From contig JAEURC010000048.1 of assembly GCA_016789025.1 (NCBI GenBank), positions 1-57,269 on the forward strand: a stretch of DNA of 57,269 nucleotides, in the 5' to 3' direction. Both the position numbers and the translations under genes were made by a program. A model generated the notes under the pieces. The model worked only from the letters and a program-made list of their open reading frames with translations. It made no database searches and was not told the DNA's origin. Below, piece after piece: positions 32,231 to 40,778 of the stretch. Position 1 is the first letter of the stretch. Each line of letters opens with the position of its first letter. Origin of the DNA: Anaerolineales bacterium (GTDB lineage Bacteria; Chloroflexota; Anaerolineae; Anaerolineales; Villigracilaceae).

Positions 32231-35200
32231 TTACTTTTCCGGCGTTACACTGACCAGCACTGCTCGCACCATGCGGCGGTGAGTGTAGGTATCGGTCTCT
32301 GCGATGTAGTTTTCGCAGGTGAGGAGGGTCAGCCAGGGCGTTTCTTCATGCTTCAACGCGGCGTTCGTGTTGTTCGGCAAGATCAGGGCGCTGGCGGTTA
32401 CTTCGAATGTGTAAACCTGACCGAATGCGTGGATCTTGATCTTGTCTCCGTATTGCAGGTTGATGAGGTTCGCGAACGGACCGGGGTTGTTGTTCGCATC
32501 CCATACGTGACCGGTAATGACTGAGTTGCCATCCCAGCCGGGGAATGCCGAACCGTTGAGCCAGCCGCCTTTGTTTCCAAGCCACGATACATCCCATCCG
32601 TTCTTAGTTTGAGGAATGCCCACGATCGGTATCTTTAACTTGAGGCGGGGGATTTCCATCCAAACGTCGGTGGCGGCGTATTGTTGATCTGCGGGTTGTT
32701 CCGGAAGTACGGTTATTTTTCCAGGTGTGAAACCCGTCACAGGGATAATGAATCCGGATCCCAAGTTTGTATTATTACCGCCTCCTCCACCTCCGCCGGG
32801 CACACGTGGCACCACGGTGAATGTGATGATCGTATCGTTGAGGCCGTCATTTAGTTCATTGCCAGCCACATCCAGGATGGAAGTAGTTCCGCATACGAAC
32901 AGTCGGTAATTGCCGTCTGTGAGACCGTTTCCGCCGTTGATGACAAAAGTGGCGATGAACGGACCTGCTCCCGTGCCATTGCTATACGTGGGGATGGCAA
33001 TCGGGATGAGCACATCATCGGCAACCAACCCGCCCGCGCATGAAACGGTATCGAAGGTTTCATTGGCGCCATCGTCCACCAATAGATAATTGGCAGGGTT
33101 GGTGGCAGACCCGAGATCTGTGTTGCTAACCTGATTTACATCCTTACTGAAATTCACCGTGATTCTGGTGATAGCGCGTCCTGTTACGCCGTTGTTGGCA
33201 GGGTCGCTTCCGATCACGGTTGGGTAGCCGAGATCGATCATCCAGTTATAAGATGCTGGGGTTGGGTCTGGGTTGCCGGCATCGTCGATCGCGCGCACTT
33301 CAAAGATGTGAGGTCCGCCTGCGAGCGCCAGATAATTTTGTGGGCTGGTACATGCGGTGAATCCGCCGCCATCTAACTGGCATTCGAAACTGGCGGCATC
33401 GGGTGAGGGGCTAGAGAAGGCGAACGCCGCGTCTACGATGTTTGTGGTGACAGGCGGGAATGAATCGATATCGGTATCTGGCGCGGAGGTGTCGATCGTC
33501 CAAACGTGCAATGCGGGCGTCGGGTCAGTGTTCCCGAAGGTATCCACCGCGGCTACTTCAAAGGTGTGATTCCCCGCGACCAGCGGGCCGAACGAGTTGC
33601 CTGAGTTGCACGGCGCGAAAGGCGCGCCATCGATGCGGCAGACGAAAGTGCCTGTGGCGCTGGTGCTGCTGAAAGTGAATATCGGGGTCAGGTCATTGTC
33701 TGGGTCGGGCGGAGCAGTGTCAATGCTCGTGTTTGGGATGACGATCTGCGTGAGCACTGTGGATACACTGCCGAAGAAGTCCGCGTCCCCGCCATAGGAA
33801 GCGGTAATGTTGTGTGACCCGGAAGTCAAAGCGTTTGTTGTGAAGGTCGCTACACCGGCGTTTAATGCGCCAGTGCCCAGGACCGTTGCGCCGTCGTTGA
33901 ATGTCACCGTGCCGGTAGGAACGCCGGTTGATGCTGTAACGATTGCGTTGAAGGTAACCGATTGACCAAGAACGGATGGGTTCGTATTCGAGGTAACAAC
34001 GGTATTCGAGACTGTTTGCCCCACACCCTGAACATACGGCGCGGAAGTGCTACCGGCAAAATTGGCATCGCCGCTATACACAGCTGTGATGGTATGCGAG
34101 CCGGCGTTCAATGTGTTGGTGCTGATGGTCGCCACGCCGCCTGCCAGGGTCACGGTCCCCATCGAATTTGCGCCATCGTAGAACGTGATGGTGCCGGTGG
34201 GCGTGCCCGCGCTGGATGTGACTGTGGCAGTGAAGGTGACAAGGTCTCCGACGCCGGCTGGATTGTTATCAGACGTGACACCGGTCAATGTGGTTGCCTG
34301 CGTGACGCTGAGCGTACCCGTTCCAAGAATCACATTGTAGTTCGGGAGCCGGCCGTTCGGGTCGTTCAAGGTAGCGGTGATCGGATAATCACCCACCGCC
34401 GCTGCGGCGGGCGCGCCCGCGCTGGCATAGGTGACAGTGATCGGATCGCTGTTTTGAATGCCGGTGATTGTGCCGGTAAACGCCGTGAAGACCGTTCCGT
34501 AAACTTTGGATTTATCTGCGGGCGTCACGGTCAGGTCGCGTTGCGTGACGGTGAGCGTGCCTGTGTTGGACGTGACGGTGTAGTTGTTGAGAACGCCTGC
34601 GGGAGCGTTTAACGTGGCTGTGATCGGATAGGTTCCCACAATGGCGGTTGCCGGCGAGCCGGGGCTTGTGTAGGTTGCCGTGATCGGATCTCCGTTTTGG
34701 ATGCCCACGATCGTGCCGGTAAAGGCGTTGAACACCGACCCGTAAACCTTACTTGCGTCTGTCGGTGTGACAACCAGCCCGCGTGTATTGACAGTAAGTG
34801 TGCCGGTATTTAATGTGATGGTGTAGTTTCCTAACCGTCCACCGGGATCATTGAGAGTTGCCGTGATCGGATATGACCCAATTCCCGCGGTGGCTATGGC
34901 GCCGGGGCTGGCGTAATTGGCGGTGATGATATCGCCGCCTTGAATGCCGCTGATCACGCCGGTGAAGGCGGTAAAGGTATCGCCATAGACCTTTGTTTTA
35001 TCATCCGGGGTGACGGTGAGGGCGCGCGGTGTGACGGTCAATGTGCCGGGTGTGTATGCAAAGATGTAGTTATCGTCGATGCCGCCAGAGCAGGTGATCG
35101 GGAAAGTGCCTACGTTGTTATGAGGCACGGCAACTTGACAAGTTGGTGGTGTATCGACGACTGCCGGAGTGTCTCCATTGACGAAACCTGAATAGGTGAA

Positions 35201-38200
35201 GGTGAAGACCGGGTCCGGGCTTCCATACACGATGGTCTGATTGTTTGCTGAGATGGTGAGAATGGATAAGCCCACCGACAGTGTGCCCGTGTTGAGCGTT
35301 ATGGTGTAATTCGGCAGTCTGTTGTCCGGGTCGTTCAGCGTCGCGGTGATGGGATATGTGCCCACCGGCGCTGCGGCCGGCGCGCCGGGACTGTCGTAGA
35401 TCGCCGTGATGTTATCGCCGTTTTGAATGCCCGTGATTGTGCCGGTGAATGCGGTAAAGACAGTGCCAAATAATTTGGATTTATTGTCCGGTGTTACAAC
35501 CAGCGCGCGCGGGGTAACGCTTAGCGTGCCAACATTCAAAGTCACCGTGTAGTTGGATAATCGATTCCCCGGATCGTTGAGGGTGGCGTTGATCGGGTAA
35601 TCGCCAATGGCGGCTGTGGCTGGCGCACCGGGGCTGTCGTAGGTGACCGTGATCGTATCGCCGGCTTGCACGCCCGTGATTGTTCCAGTGAACGCAGTGA
35701 AGACCGCGCCGTATATCTTTGTCTTATCGGCTGGCGTGACCGTGAGCGCGCGCGGCGTAACAGATAGTGTGCCTGTATTGAGCGTCACGGTGTAGTTGCC
35801 GAGTTTGTTGTCGGGGTCGTTCAAGGTGGCTGTGATCGGGTAATCGCCTATTGCGGCAGTTGCCGGCGCGCCTGCGCTAGCGTAGGTGGCTGTGATGTTG
35901 TCGCCAAATTGAATGCCGGTGATCAACCCGGTGAACGCGGTAAATACATCGCCATAAACCTTCGTTTTGTCGGTAGGTGTGACGATGAGCGCGCGCGGCT
36001 GGACCGTGAGCGTTCCATCCACATAGACAAACGTGTACGCGTCGTCGGAGCCGCCGGAACAAACGATGGGGTAGGTACCCACGTCGGTGTGTGGACCAGA
36101 CACACTGCAGGTCGGAGGCGTGTTGATCACGCCCGGGCCGTCACCGGAGGCGAATCCTGTGTACGTGAAGGTGAAAGTCGGGTCAGGATTTCCATACGTG
36201 ATGGTCTGGTTATTGGCAGTGACGGTCAACACGGAGGATGTGACGGTTAGTGTGCCGGTGTTCAAGGTTACGTTGTAGTTGCCAAGTTTCCCGGTGGGAT
36301 CGTTCAACGTGGCGGTGATCGGGTAGGTTCCCACTGCGGCGGATGGCGGCGAACCGGCGCTGGCGTAATTCGCGGTGATGTTGTCGCCATTTTGAATGCC
36401 GGTGATCGTGCCGGTGAACGCGATGAACCACGTGCCGTATTGTTTGGTTTGGTCATCCGGCGTGACGATGAGATCGCGTTGGGTCACGGTCAATGTGGCG
36501 GTGCCGATGGTGAAGTTGTAGTTGCCCAGTTTATTGGTGGGGTCGCTCAATGTGATGGTGATCGGGTAGGTTCCGACCGGGGCAGTGGCGATTGCGCCAG
36601 GGCTGGAATAGACCGGTGTGATAGCGTCGCCGTTTTGCAAGCCGTTAACGGTGCCGGTGAACGCGCTGAATGTGTCGCCATAGATCTTCGATTGATCGTC
36701 GGGTACGAAACTTAGGTCGCGGCGGTTGACCGTGAGAGTGCCGACGTTTTGTGTGACGGTGTAGTTGCCCAGTTTGTTATCGGGATCAACCAAGGTGATG
36801 GTGATGGGATACGTACCGAACGGGGCGGTTGCAGGCGCGCCCAGGCTGTCGTAGATGGCAGTGATATTGTCGCCGTTTTGGATACCGATGAAGGAGCCGG
36901 TAAACGCGGTGAAGACATCGCCATAGATTTTGCTTTGGCTGTCCGAGATTGCGGTTAGGTTTCGTCGCGTTACAGTGAGCGTGCCGGTGTTGAGGGTGAC
37001 GCTGTAGTTACTCAACATGCCGTCGGGATCATTCAACGTGGCGGTGATCGTATAGGTCCCTACATCGGCGGTGGCAGGCGCGCCGGCGCTGTTATATGTG
37101 GCGGTGATGTTGTCGCCGTTTTGGATGCCTGAAATGGTACCGGTGAACGCGGTGAACACATCGCCGTACACTTTGGATTGATCGTCCGGCGTGACGGTGA
37201 GCGTGCGCTGGGTGACGGTCAGTGTGGCTGTGGGCGCCGGGTCGATCGTGACGATGTAATTGCCCAGCCTCCCGTCTGGATCATCCAGCGTGACGGTGAT
37301 GTTGTACACACCGACGATGGCAGTGGCGGGCGCGCCGAGACTGTCGTAGATCGGAGTGATGTTATCGCCTGCGCGCAAGCCGGTGAACGCGCCGGTGTAG
37401 GCGCTGAACACGCTTCCATAGATCTTTGTTTGATTAGCGGGGTTGAATGTCAGACTGCGCTGATTGACATCCATTTGCCCGTCGCTATACACGATCACAT
37501 AGTTGCTCAAGCCGGTTCCCACTGCGGCGCTGGGTGTGATGGGATACGTGCCAACGACAGCCGCGGAAGGCGCGCCTGCGCTGGTGAGGGTCACACTGGC
37601 AACGCTGTCGCCGGGCTGGAGACCGACCACGCTAAACTCTGTACCATTAAAGGTGAACACGTCGCCATAGGTTTTTGTTTGGTCGTCTGCGGTAATGGTC
37701 AACACGTTCGTGCCAACTGTCATTGTGCCGTTGACATACGTGATGGCATAGTTTGATAGCCCAGTACCGACAGCCGCGCTCGGGACGATCGGATAGGTTC
37801 CAGCAGGCGCGGCGGCGGGCGCCCCGGCGCTGGTCAACGTGACGCTTGAGACGGAATCGGTGAAGATCAAGCCGGTGGTTGTAAACTCGGTACCGGCAAA
37901 AGTGAATGTGGTTCCGTAAATCTTGCCCTGATTGTCGGCAGTGATCGTCAATGCTTTTTGCAGGACAGTCAGAGTTCCGTCCACGTAAGTGAAATCATAG
38001 TTATCGTCCAAGCCGCCGGAGCAATCGATGATTCCGTTGTAGGTTCCAGCATTGACGTGCGGAGTCGGGGCATCGCACGTGGGCGGCGTGTCGATATCCG
38101 CCGCATCATCGCCGAGTACGAATCCGCTGTACTGGAAGGTGAAGACCGGGTCGGCGTCGCCGTAGGTAATCGTCTGCGGATCTGCGGTCACGGTCAAGGT

Positions 38201-40459
38201 GGCTTTGTTCACCACTTGGTTCACGATGTTGGACGTGCTGGTGGCGAATGTTCCGTCGCCGCTGTAAACCGCTGTGATGGGGTGGGTTCCGACCACGAGC
38301 GAGTTGATTGTCAGAGTTGCCACACCGCCGACAATGGTATTGTCTGTGCCGATGACGGTAGCGCCATTGTAATAGGTAACAGAACCTGTGATCACACCCG
38401 GCGTGCCGGAGGTGATGGTGGCGGTGAATGTGACGTTCTGCCCGTAAATAGACGGGTTATTATCGGACGCCAGAGTTATCGTGGTGGAACGCCTCACAAT
38501 TTGCACGTACGGGCTGGAGGTGTTATTGCTGGTGGCATAGTTATCGTTGCTGTTTACGAAGCGCGCCGAGATATTGTGCGAGCCGAACGTCAGCGTGCTG
38601 ATGTTGAACGTGGCAACTCCGCCGCTCAAAACGGTTGCCGTGCCAATTTGAGTTGAACCGTCCCATAAGGTGACAGACCCAGCCGGAATACCAGTCCCCG
38701 GCGCAGTTGGAGTGACGGTCACCGTAAAGACAACCATCTGACCTTCGGCGGAGGGATTCACATCGGAGGTGACATTCACCTGGGTTGGGGCAGGTAGAAT
38801 GGTGTGAGAGACCGCTTCCGAGTCCGTATTGAAGTTGGCATCCCCGCTGTAGCTTACCGTCAGCCCATGAGGGACGGGAGCGCCGAGTAATGTGATCACA
38901 TTCAAGTTGCTCGTGGTGATCAAGGCAACGCCAGACGCATCGAGCGTGGCGGTGATGTTTTGAGCAGGGTTGCCACCGGTCAATGTAACTGTGCCAGTTG
39001 GAATCCCAGCCGCAGAGGAGACGGTCACCGTGAACGTCATTGGGTGGCTGTAGAACGACTGGCTCGGGTTGGCGACGGTATGCGGCGCCGGGTCAACAGA
39101 AACCGTTGTTGCTGCTCGTGACGCGGCAACCGTGCGAACCACGTCCGGCGCGGAGTTGTAGTCATCGTTGCCCGCCTGTGAGGCAGTCAATGTACAAGTC
39201 CCTGTTCCACTTGTCATGGTGACGGTATTTCCCACGAGAGTGCACACGCCGGTGGCAACCACAGTTACCGGCAAGCCGGAAGATGCGGTCGGGTTGATCA
39301 CAAAGGTTGAGCCATACGCCCGCGGGCTTGAGATGGCGGGGAAGTTGATGGTCTGATTGCCTTTAATGATGTTCAGCGTAAAGTTCTGGGTTGCATCTGG
39401 GTTGATACCGTTGGTGGCGGTGATCAGGAAGTTGTATACACCGACAGTGCCTGATGCGGGCGTGCCGCCAAAGACACCGGTATTGGTATTGAAGGTTACT
39501 CCGCTCGGCAAGGGGTCGCCGCTCAATGTGAATGTTGGCGCGGGGAAGCCGGTGGTGGTTACTGTGAAATTGCCTGCCGTGCCAACCGAGAAGGTTGTAT
39601 TATTCGCGGATGTGATGGTCGGCGCCTGATTGACTCCCTGTACAAGGATGGCGGATGTGCTCGTTCCAAAATTGGCATCCCCAACGTAGACGGCTGTGAT
39701 ATTATGCGAGCCGACCGTTAACGTGTTGGTGCTGAATGTAGCCACCCCGCTTCCGTCGAGTGTCCCAGTGCCGATCACGGTCACACCGGTACGGAAGTTG
39801 ACCGTGCCAGTGGGAGTGCCATTGGCAGAGGTAACCGTGGCTGTGAACGTCACCGTTTGACCCGAAACGGATGGATTAATATCGGAAACAACGGTTGTAG
39901 TCGTGGCATAACTATAAGTCACGCGCACTCGAACGTGATCAAGAGAAATGGTTCCAGAGGTTGGAAAGCCCGATGAGGTGAGGCGTACTCTGAAATTCGC
40001 GGCTGTAAAATCTCCTATTGCCCAAGCCCTTCCCCAAGTGTTTGCCGCCCCCCCCAGCGTGAACGTGGTTTCGGCTCCGCCGAAGGTGGTGCTGGGGTCG
40101 CCGCCGGTATAGTTCCCGCCCGCGTTCCATGAGAGGTCCACATCTGCCTCGCGTGATCCGCTTGACATACCCTCAATGGAGACTTCGATTCCATTGATCA
40201 CAGCGCCGGCCGGAATCACTGGAAGGTTGAACGCGCACACCAACTGGTTATTCCCCCCTGCGGTGGTGGCATACACGTTGTTGGATGACAACGCATTCGC
40301 GGGGTTTGTCCAGCCGGTGCAGGATGCAGGACTCTGCAATCCCGTATCCGCCGCGAGAACCGGAGCGGGTGTGATGGCGCTCAAAACTAACAGAACCACC
40401 AAGATCGCGGCCAAAAATTGTAAGTACAACTTCTTTGGGGCGAAAAACAAAGTATTCAT
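32231..40459 (-). CDS. Giant secreted MBG-repeat protein with IPVTG motif and C-terminal sortase domain
   Basis: The 2742-residue protein begins with a signal peptide (LQFLAAILVVLLVLSAITPA, cut near VLAAD). Next come a beta domain, Ig-like domains of the Big_3 type (TVTFTATVTSANGTPTGTV), a putative-Ig segment, then about 16 MBG-type repeats (LTVTPDDQSKVYGDVFTAFT style) between DNA 38205 and 34290. Two more Big_3 units, two Ig-like units with SFECQLDGG and a Big_5-like unit follow. After a Gly/Asn linker comes IPVTG (2572-2576), then a sortase domain with His2651 (VITGHVWD), Cys2715 (LLTCENY) and Arg2729 (RRMVRA). It lacks the hydrophobic helix and basic tail of a normal sorting signal. It probably extends from or coats the cell surface; self-sorting is possible. 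Confidence 0.9.
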   Translation of the reverse strand: MNTLFFAPKKLYLQFLAAILVVLLVLSAITPAPVLAADTGLQSPASCTGWTNPANALSSNNVYATTAGGNNQLVCAFNLPVIPAGAVINGIEVSIEGMSSGSREADVDLSWNAGGNYTGGDPSTTFGGAETTFTLGGAANTWGRAWAIGDFTAANFRVRLTSSGFPTSGTISLDHVRVRVTYSYATTTTVVSDINPSVSGQTVTFTATVTSANGTPTGTVNFRTGVTVIGTGTLDGSGVATFSTNTLTVGSHNITAVYVGDANFGTSTSAILVQGVNQAPTITSANNTTFSVGTAGNFTVTTTGFPAPTFTLSGDPLPSGVTFNTNTGVFGGTPASGTVGVYNFLITATNGINPDATQNFTLNIIKGNQTINFPAISSPRAYGSTFVINPTASSGLPVTVVATGVCTLVGNTVTMTSGTGTCTLTASQAGNDDYNSAPDVVRTVAASRAATTVSVDPAPHTVANPSQSFYSHPMTFTVTVSSAAGIPTGTVTLTGGNPAQNITATLDASGVALITTSNLNVITLLGAPVPHGLTVSYSGDANFNTDSEAVSHTILPAPTQVNVTSDVNPSAEGQMVVFTVTVTPTAPGTGIPAGSVTLWDGSTQIGTATVLSGGVATFNISTLTFGSHNISARFVNSNDNYATSNNTSSPYVQIVRRSTTITLASDNNPSIYGQNVTFTATITSGTPGVITGSVTYYNGATVIGTDNTIVGGVATLTINSLVVGTHPITAVYSGDGTFATSTSNIVNQVVNKATLTVTADPQTITYGDADPVFTFQYSGFVLGDDAADIDTPPTCDAPTPHVNAGTYNGIIDCSGGLDDNYDFTYVDGTLTVLQKALTITADNQGKIYGTTFTFAGTEFTTTGLIFTDSVSSVTLTSAGAPAAAPAGTYPIVPSAAVGTGLSNYAITYVNGTMTVGTNVLTITADDQTKTYGDVFTFNGTEFSVVGLQPGDSVASVTLTSAGAPSAAVVGTYPITPSAAVGTGLSNYVIVYSDGQMDVNQRSLTFNPANQTKIYGSVFSAYTGAFTGLRAGDNITPIYDSLGAPATAIVGVYNITVTLDDPDGRLGNYIVTIDPAPTATLTVTQRTLTVTPDDQSKVYGDVFTAFTGTISGIQNGDNITATYNSAGAPATADVGTYTITATLNDPDGMLSNYSVTLNTGTLTVTRRNLTAISDSQSKIYGDVFTAFTGSFIGIQNGDNITAIYDSLGAPATAPFGTYPITITLVDPDNKLGNYTVTQNVGTLTVNRRDLSFVPDDQSKIYGDTFSAFTGTVNGLQNGDAITPVYSSPGAIATAPVGTYPITITLSDPTNKLGNYNFTIGTATLTVTQRDLIVTPDDQTKQYGTWFIAFTGTITGIQNGDNITANYASAGSPPSAAVGTYPITATLNDPTGKLGNYNVTLNTGTLTVTSSVLTVTANNQTITYGNPDPTFTFTYTGFASGDGPGVINTPPTCSVSGPHTDVGTYPIVCSGGSDDAYTFVYVDGTLTVQPRALIVTPTDKTKVYGDVFTAFTGLITGIQFGDNITATYASAGAPATAAIGDYPITATLNDPDNKLGNYTVTLNTGTLSVTPRALTVTPADKTKIYGAVFTAFTGTITGVQAGDTITVTYDSPGAPATAAIGDYPINATLNDPGNRLSNYTVTLNVGTLSVTPRALVVTPDNKSKLFGTVFTAFTGTITGIQNGDNITAIYDSPGAPAAAPVGTYPITATLNDPDNRLPNYTITLNTGTLSVGLSILTISANNQTIVYGSPDPVFTFTYSGFVNGDTPAVVDTPPTCQVAVPHNNVGTFPITCSGGIDDNYIFAYTPGTLTVTPRALTVTPDDKTKVYGDTFTAFTGVISGIQGGDIITANYASPGAIATAGIGSYPITATLNDPGGRLGNYTITLNTGTLTVNTRGLVVTPTDASKVYGSVFNAFTGTIVGIQNGDPITATYTSPGSPATAIVGTYPITATLNAPAGVLNNYTVTSNTGTLTVTQRDLTVTPADKSKVYGTVFTAFTGTITGIQNSDPITVTYASAGAPAAAAVGDYPITATLNDPNGRLPNYNVILGTGTLSVTQATTLTGVTSDNNPAGVGDLVTFTATVTSSAGTPTGTITFYDGANSMGTVTLAGGVATISTNTLNAGSHTITAVYSGDANFAGSTSAPYVQGVGQTVSNTVVTSNTNPSVLGQSVTFNAIVTASTGVPTGTVTFNDGATVLGTGALNAGVATFTTNALTSGSHNITASYGGDADFFGSVSTVLTQIVIPNTSIDTAPPDPDNDLTPIFTFSSTSATGTFVCRIDGAPFAPCNSGNSFGPLVAGNHTFEVAAVDTFGNTDPTPALHVWTIDTSAPDTDIDSFPPVTTNIVDAAFAFSSPSPDAASFECQLDGGGFTACTSPQNYLALAGGPHIFEVRAIDDAGNPDPTPASYNWMIDLGYPTVIGSDPANNGVTGRAITRITVNFSKDVNQVSNTDLGSATNPANYLLVDDGANETFDTVSCAGGLVADDVLIPIAIPTYSNGTGAGPFIATFVINGGNGLTDGNYRLFVCGTTSILDVAGNELNDGLNDTIITFTVVPRVPGGGGGGGNNTNLGSGFIIPVTGFTPGKITVLPEQPADQQYAATDVWMEIPRLKLKIPIVGIPQTKNGWDVSWLGNKGGWLNGSAFPGWDGNSVITGHVWDANNNPGPFANLINLQYGDKIKIHAFGQVYTFEVTASALILPNNTNAALKHEETPWLTLLTCENYIAETDTYTHRRMVRAVLVSVTPEK
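34290..38205 (-). repeat. Sixteen tandem MBG-type coding repeats
   Basis: The units are about 230-260 bp each and share (L)TVTP.D.(T/S)K.YG..FTAFTG and TATLNDP...LPNYTVTLNTG. Three units (first, ninth, thirteenth) are of another subtype with TPPTC and CSGG, two Cys each. Neighbouring units are similar but not identical, so expansion is not very recent. Long + strand open frames opposite these repeats are shadows. Confidence 0.92.
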
Positions 40460-40558
40460 TTTTCCTCACAAATAACGAGAATGGTTGGAATAGACGCGCA
40501 AAAAACACTGCCGTTTTTACGGGTATCTCAACATCGTGCTTCAATTGCCACCCAAATT

Positions 40559-40626
40559 GCTGTCCGGCCTAGCTATCCCAGCCTTCTGTAGCGTAGACCG
40601 ACCCAAGTTCTCCCCTATCTGACAGC
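40559..40626 (-). ncRNA. Unassigned structured leader of the giant gene
   Basis: On the - strand the RNA reads GCTGTC, a 20-base purine-rich segment (agataggggagaacttgggt), CGGTCTA, c, GCTA, a 13-base loop (cagaaggctggga), TAGC, TAGGCCG, GACAGC. All three stems (6, 7 and 4 bp) are complementary, and one U-G pair in the 7-bp stem works only on the - strand. The element ends 100 bases before the giant gene's ATG. It does not fit a riboswitch class I know. It may be a regulatory RNA or a chance fold. Confidence 0.5.
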
Positions 40627-40737
40627 TTAGTAAACTGCTGAATAGTACTTATGGGTACATTACAGCATTGTTATTTTAAGACGAAAAGTTCGCCGAAACG
40701 TTACAAAAAGTTACATTTTTTGCAGGATGTTTATCAC

Positions 40738-40764
40738 TAGAATATGAGCCGCTCTGGTTATAAT
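40738..40764 (+). promoter_or_regulatory. Possible promoter boxes of the YprB-like gene
   Basis: TAGAAT (40738-40743) and a perfect TATAAT (40759-40764) precede ATG 40779. The second is so close that its transcript would be almost leaderless. No strong -35 box is seen. Confidence 0.35.
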
Positions 40765-40778
40765 CGCGCAAGGATCGA

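Noticed and set aside
33962..34612. 216-residue + strand open frame opposite the giant gene
   Set aside because: It is antisense to MBG repeats, with Gly/Arg/Asp-rich text that follows the repeat period and no domain or ribosome site. It is a shadow, like the frames at 37178-37756 and 37958-38656.
34290..38205. CRISPR or DNA satellite array
   Set aside because: The periodicity is about 240 bp, imperfect and fully coding; it reflects protein MBG units.
40500..40545. Intrinsic terminator in the giant gene's leader (AAAAAC...GTTTTTT)
   Set aside because: The only stem is A-U pairs with a weak CG base and a bulge, too unstable to call without folding data.
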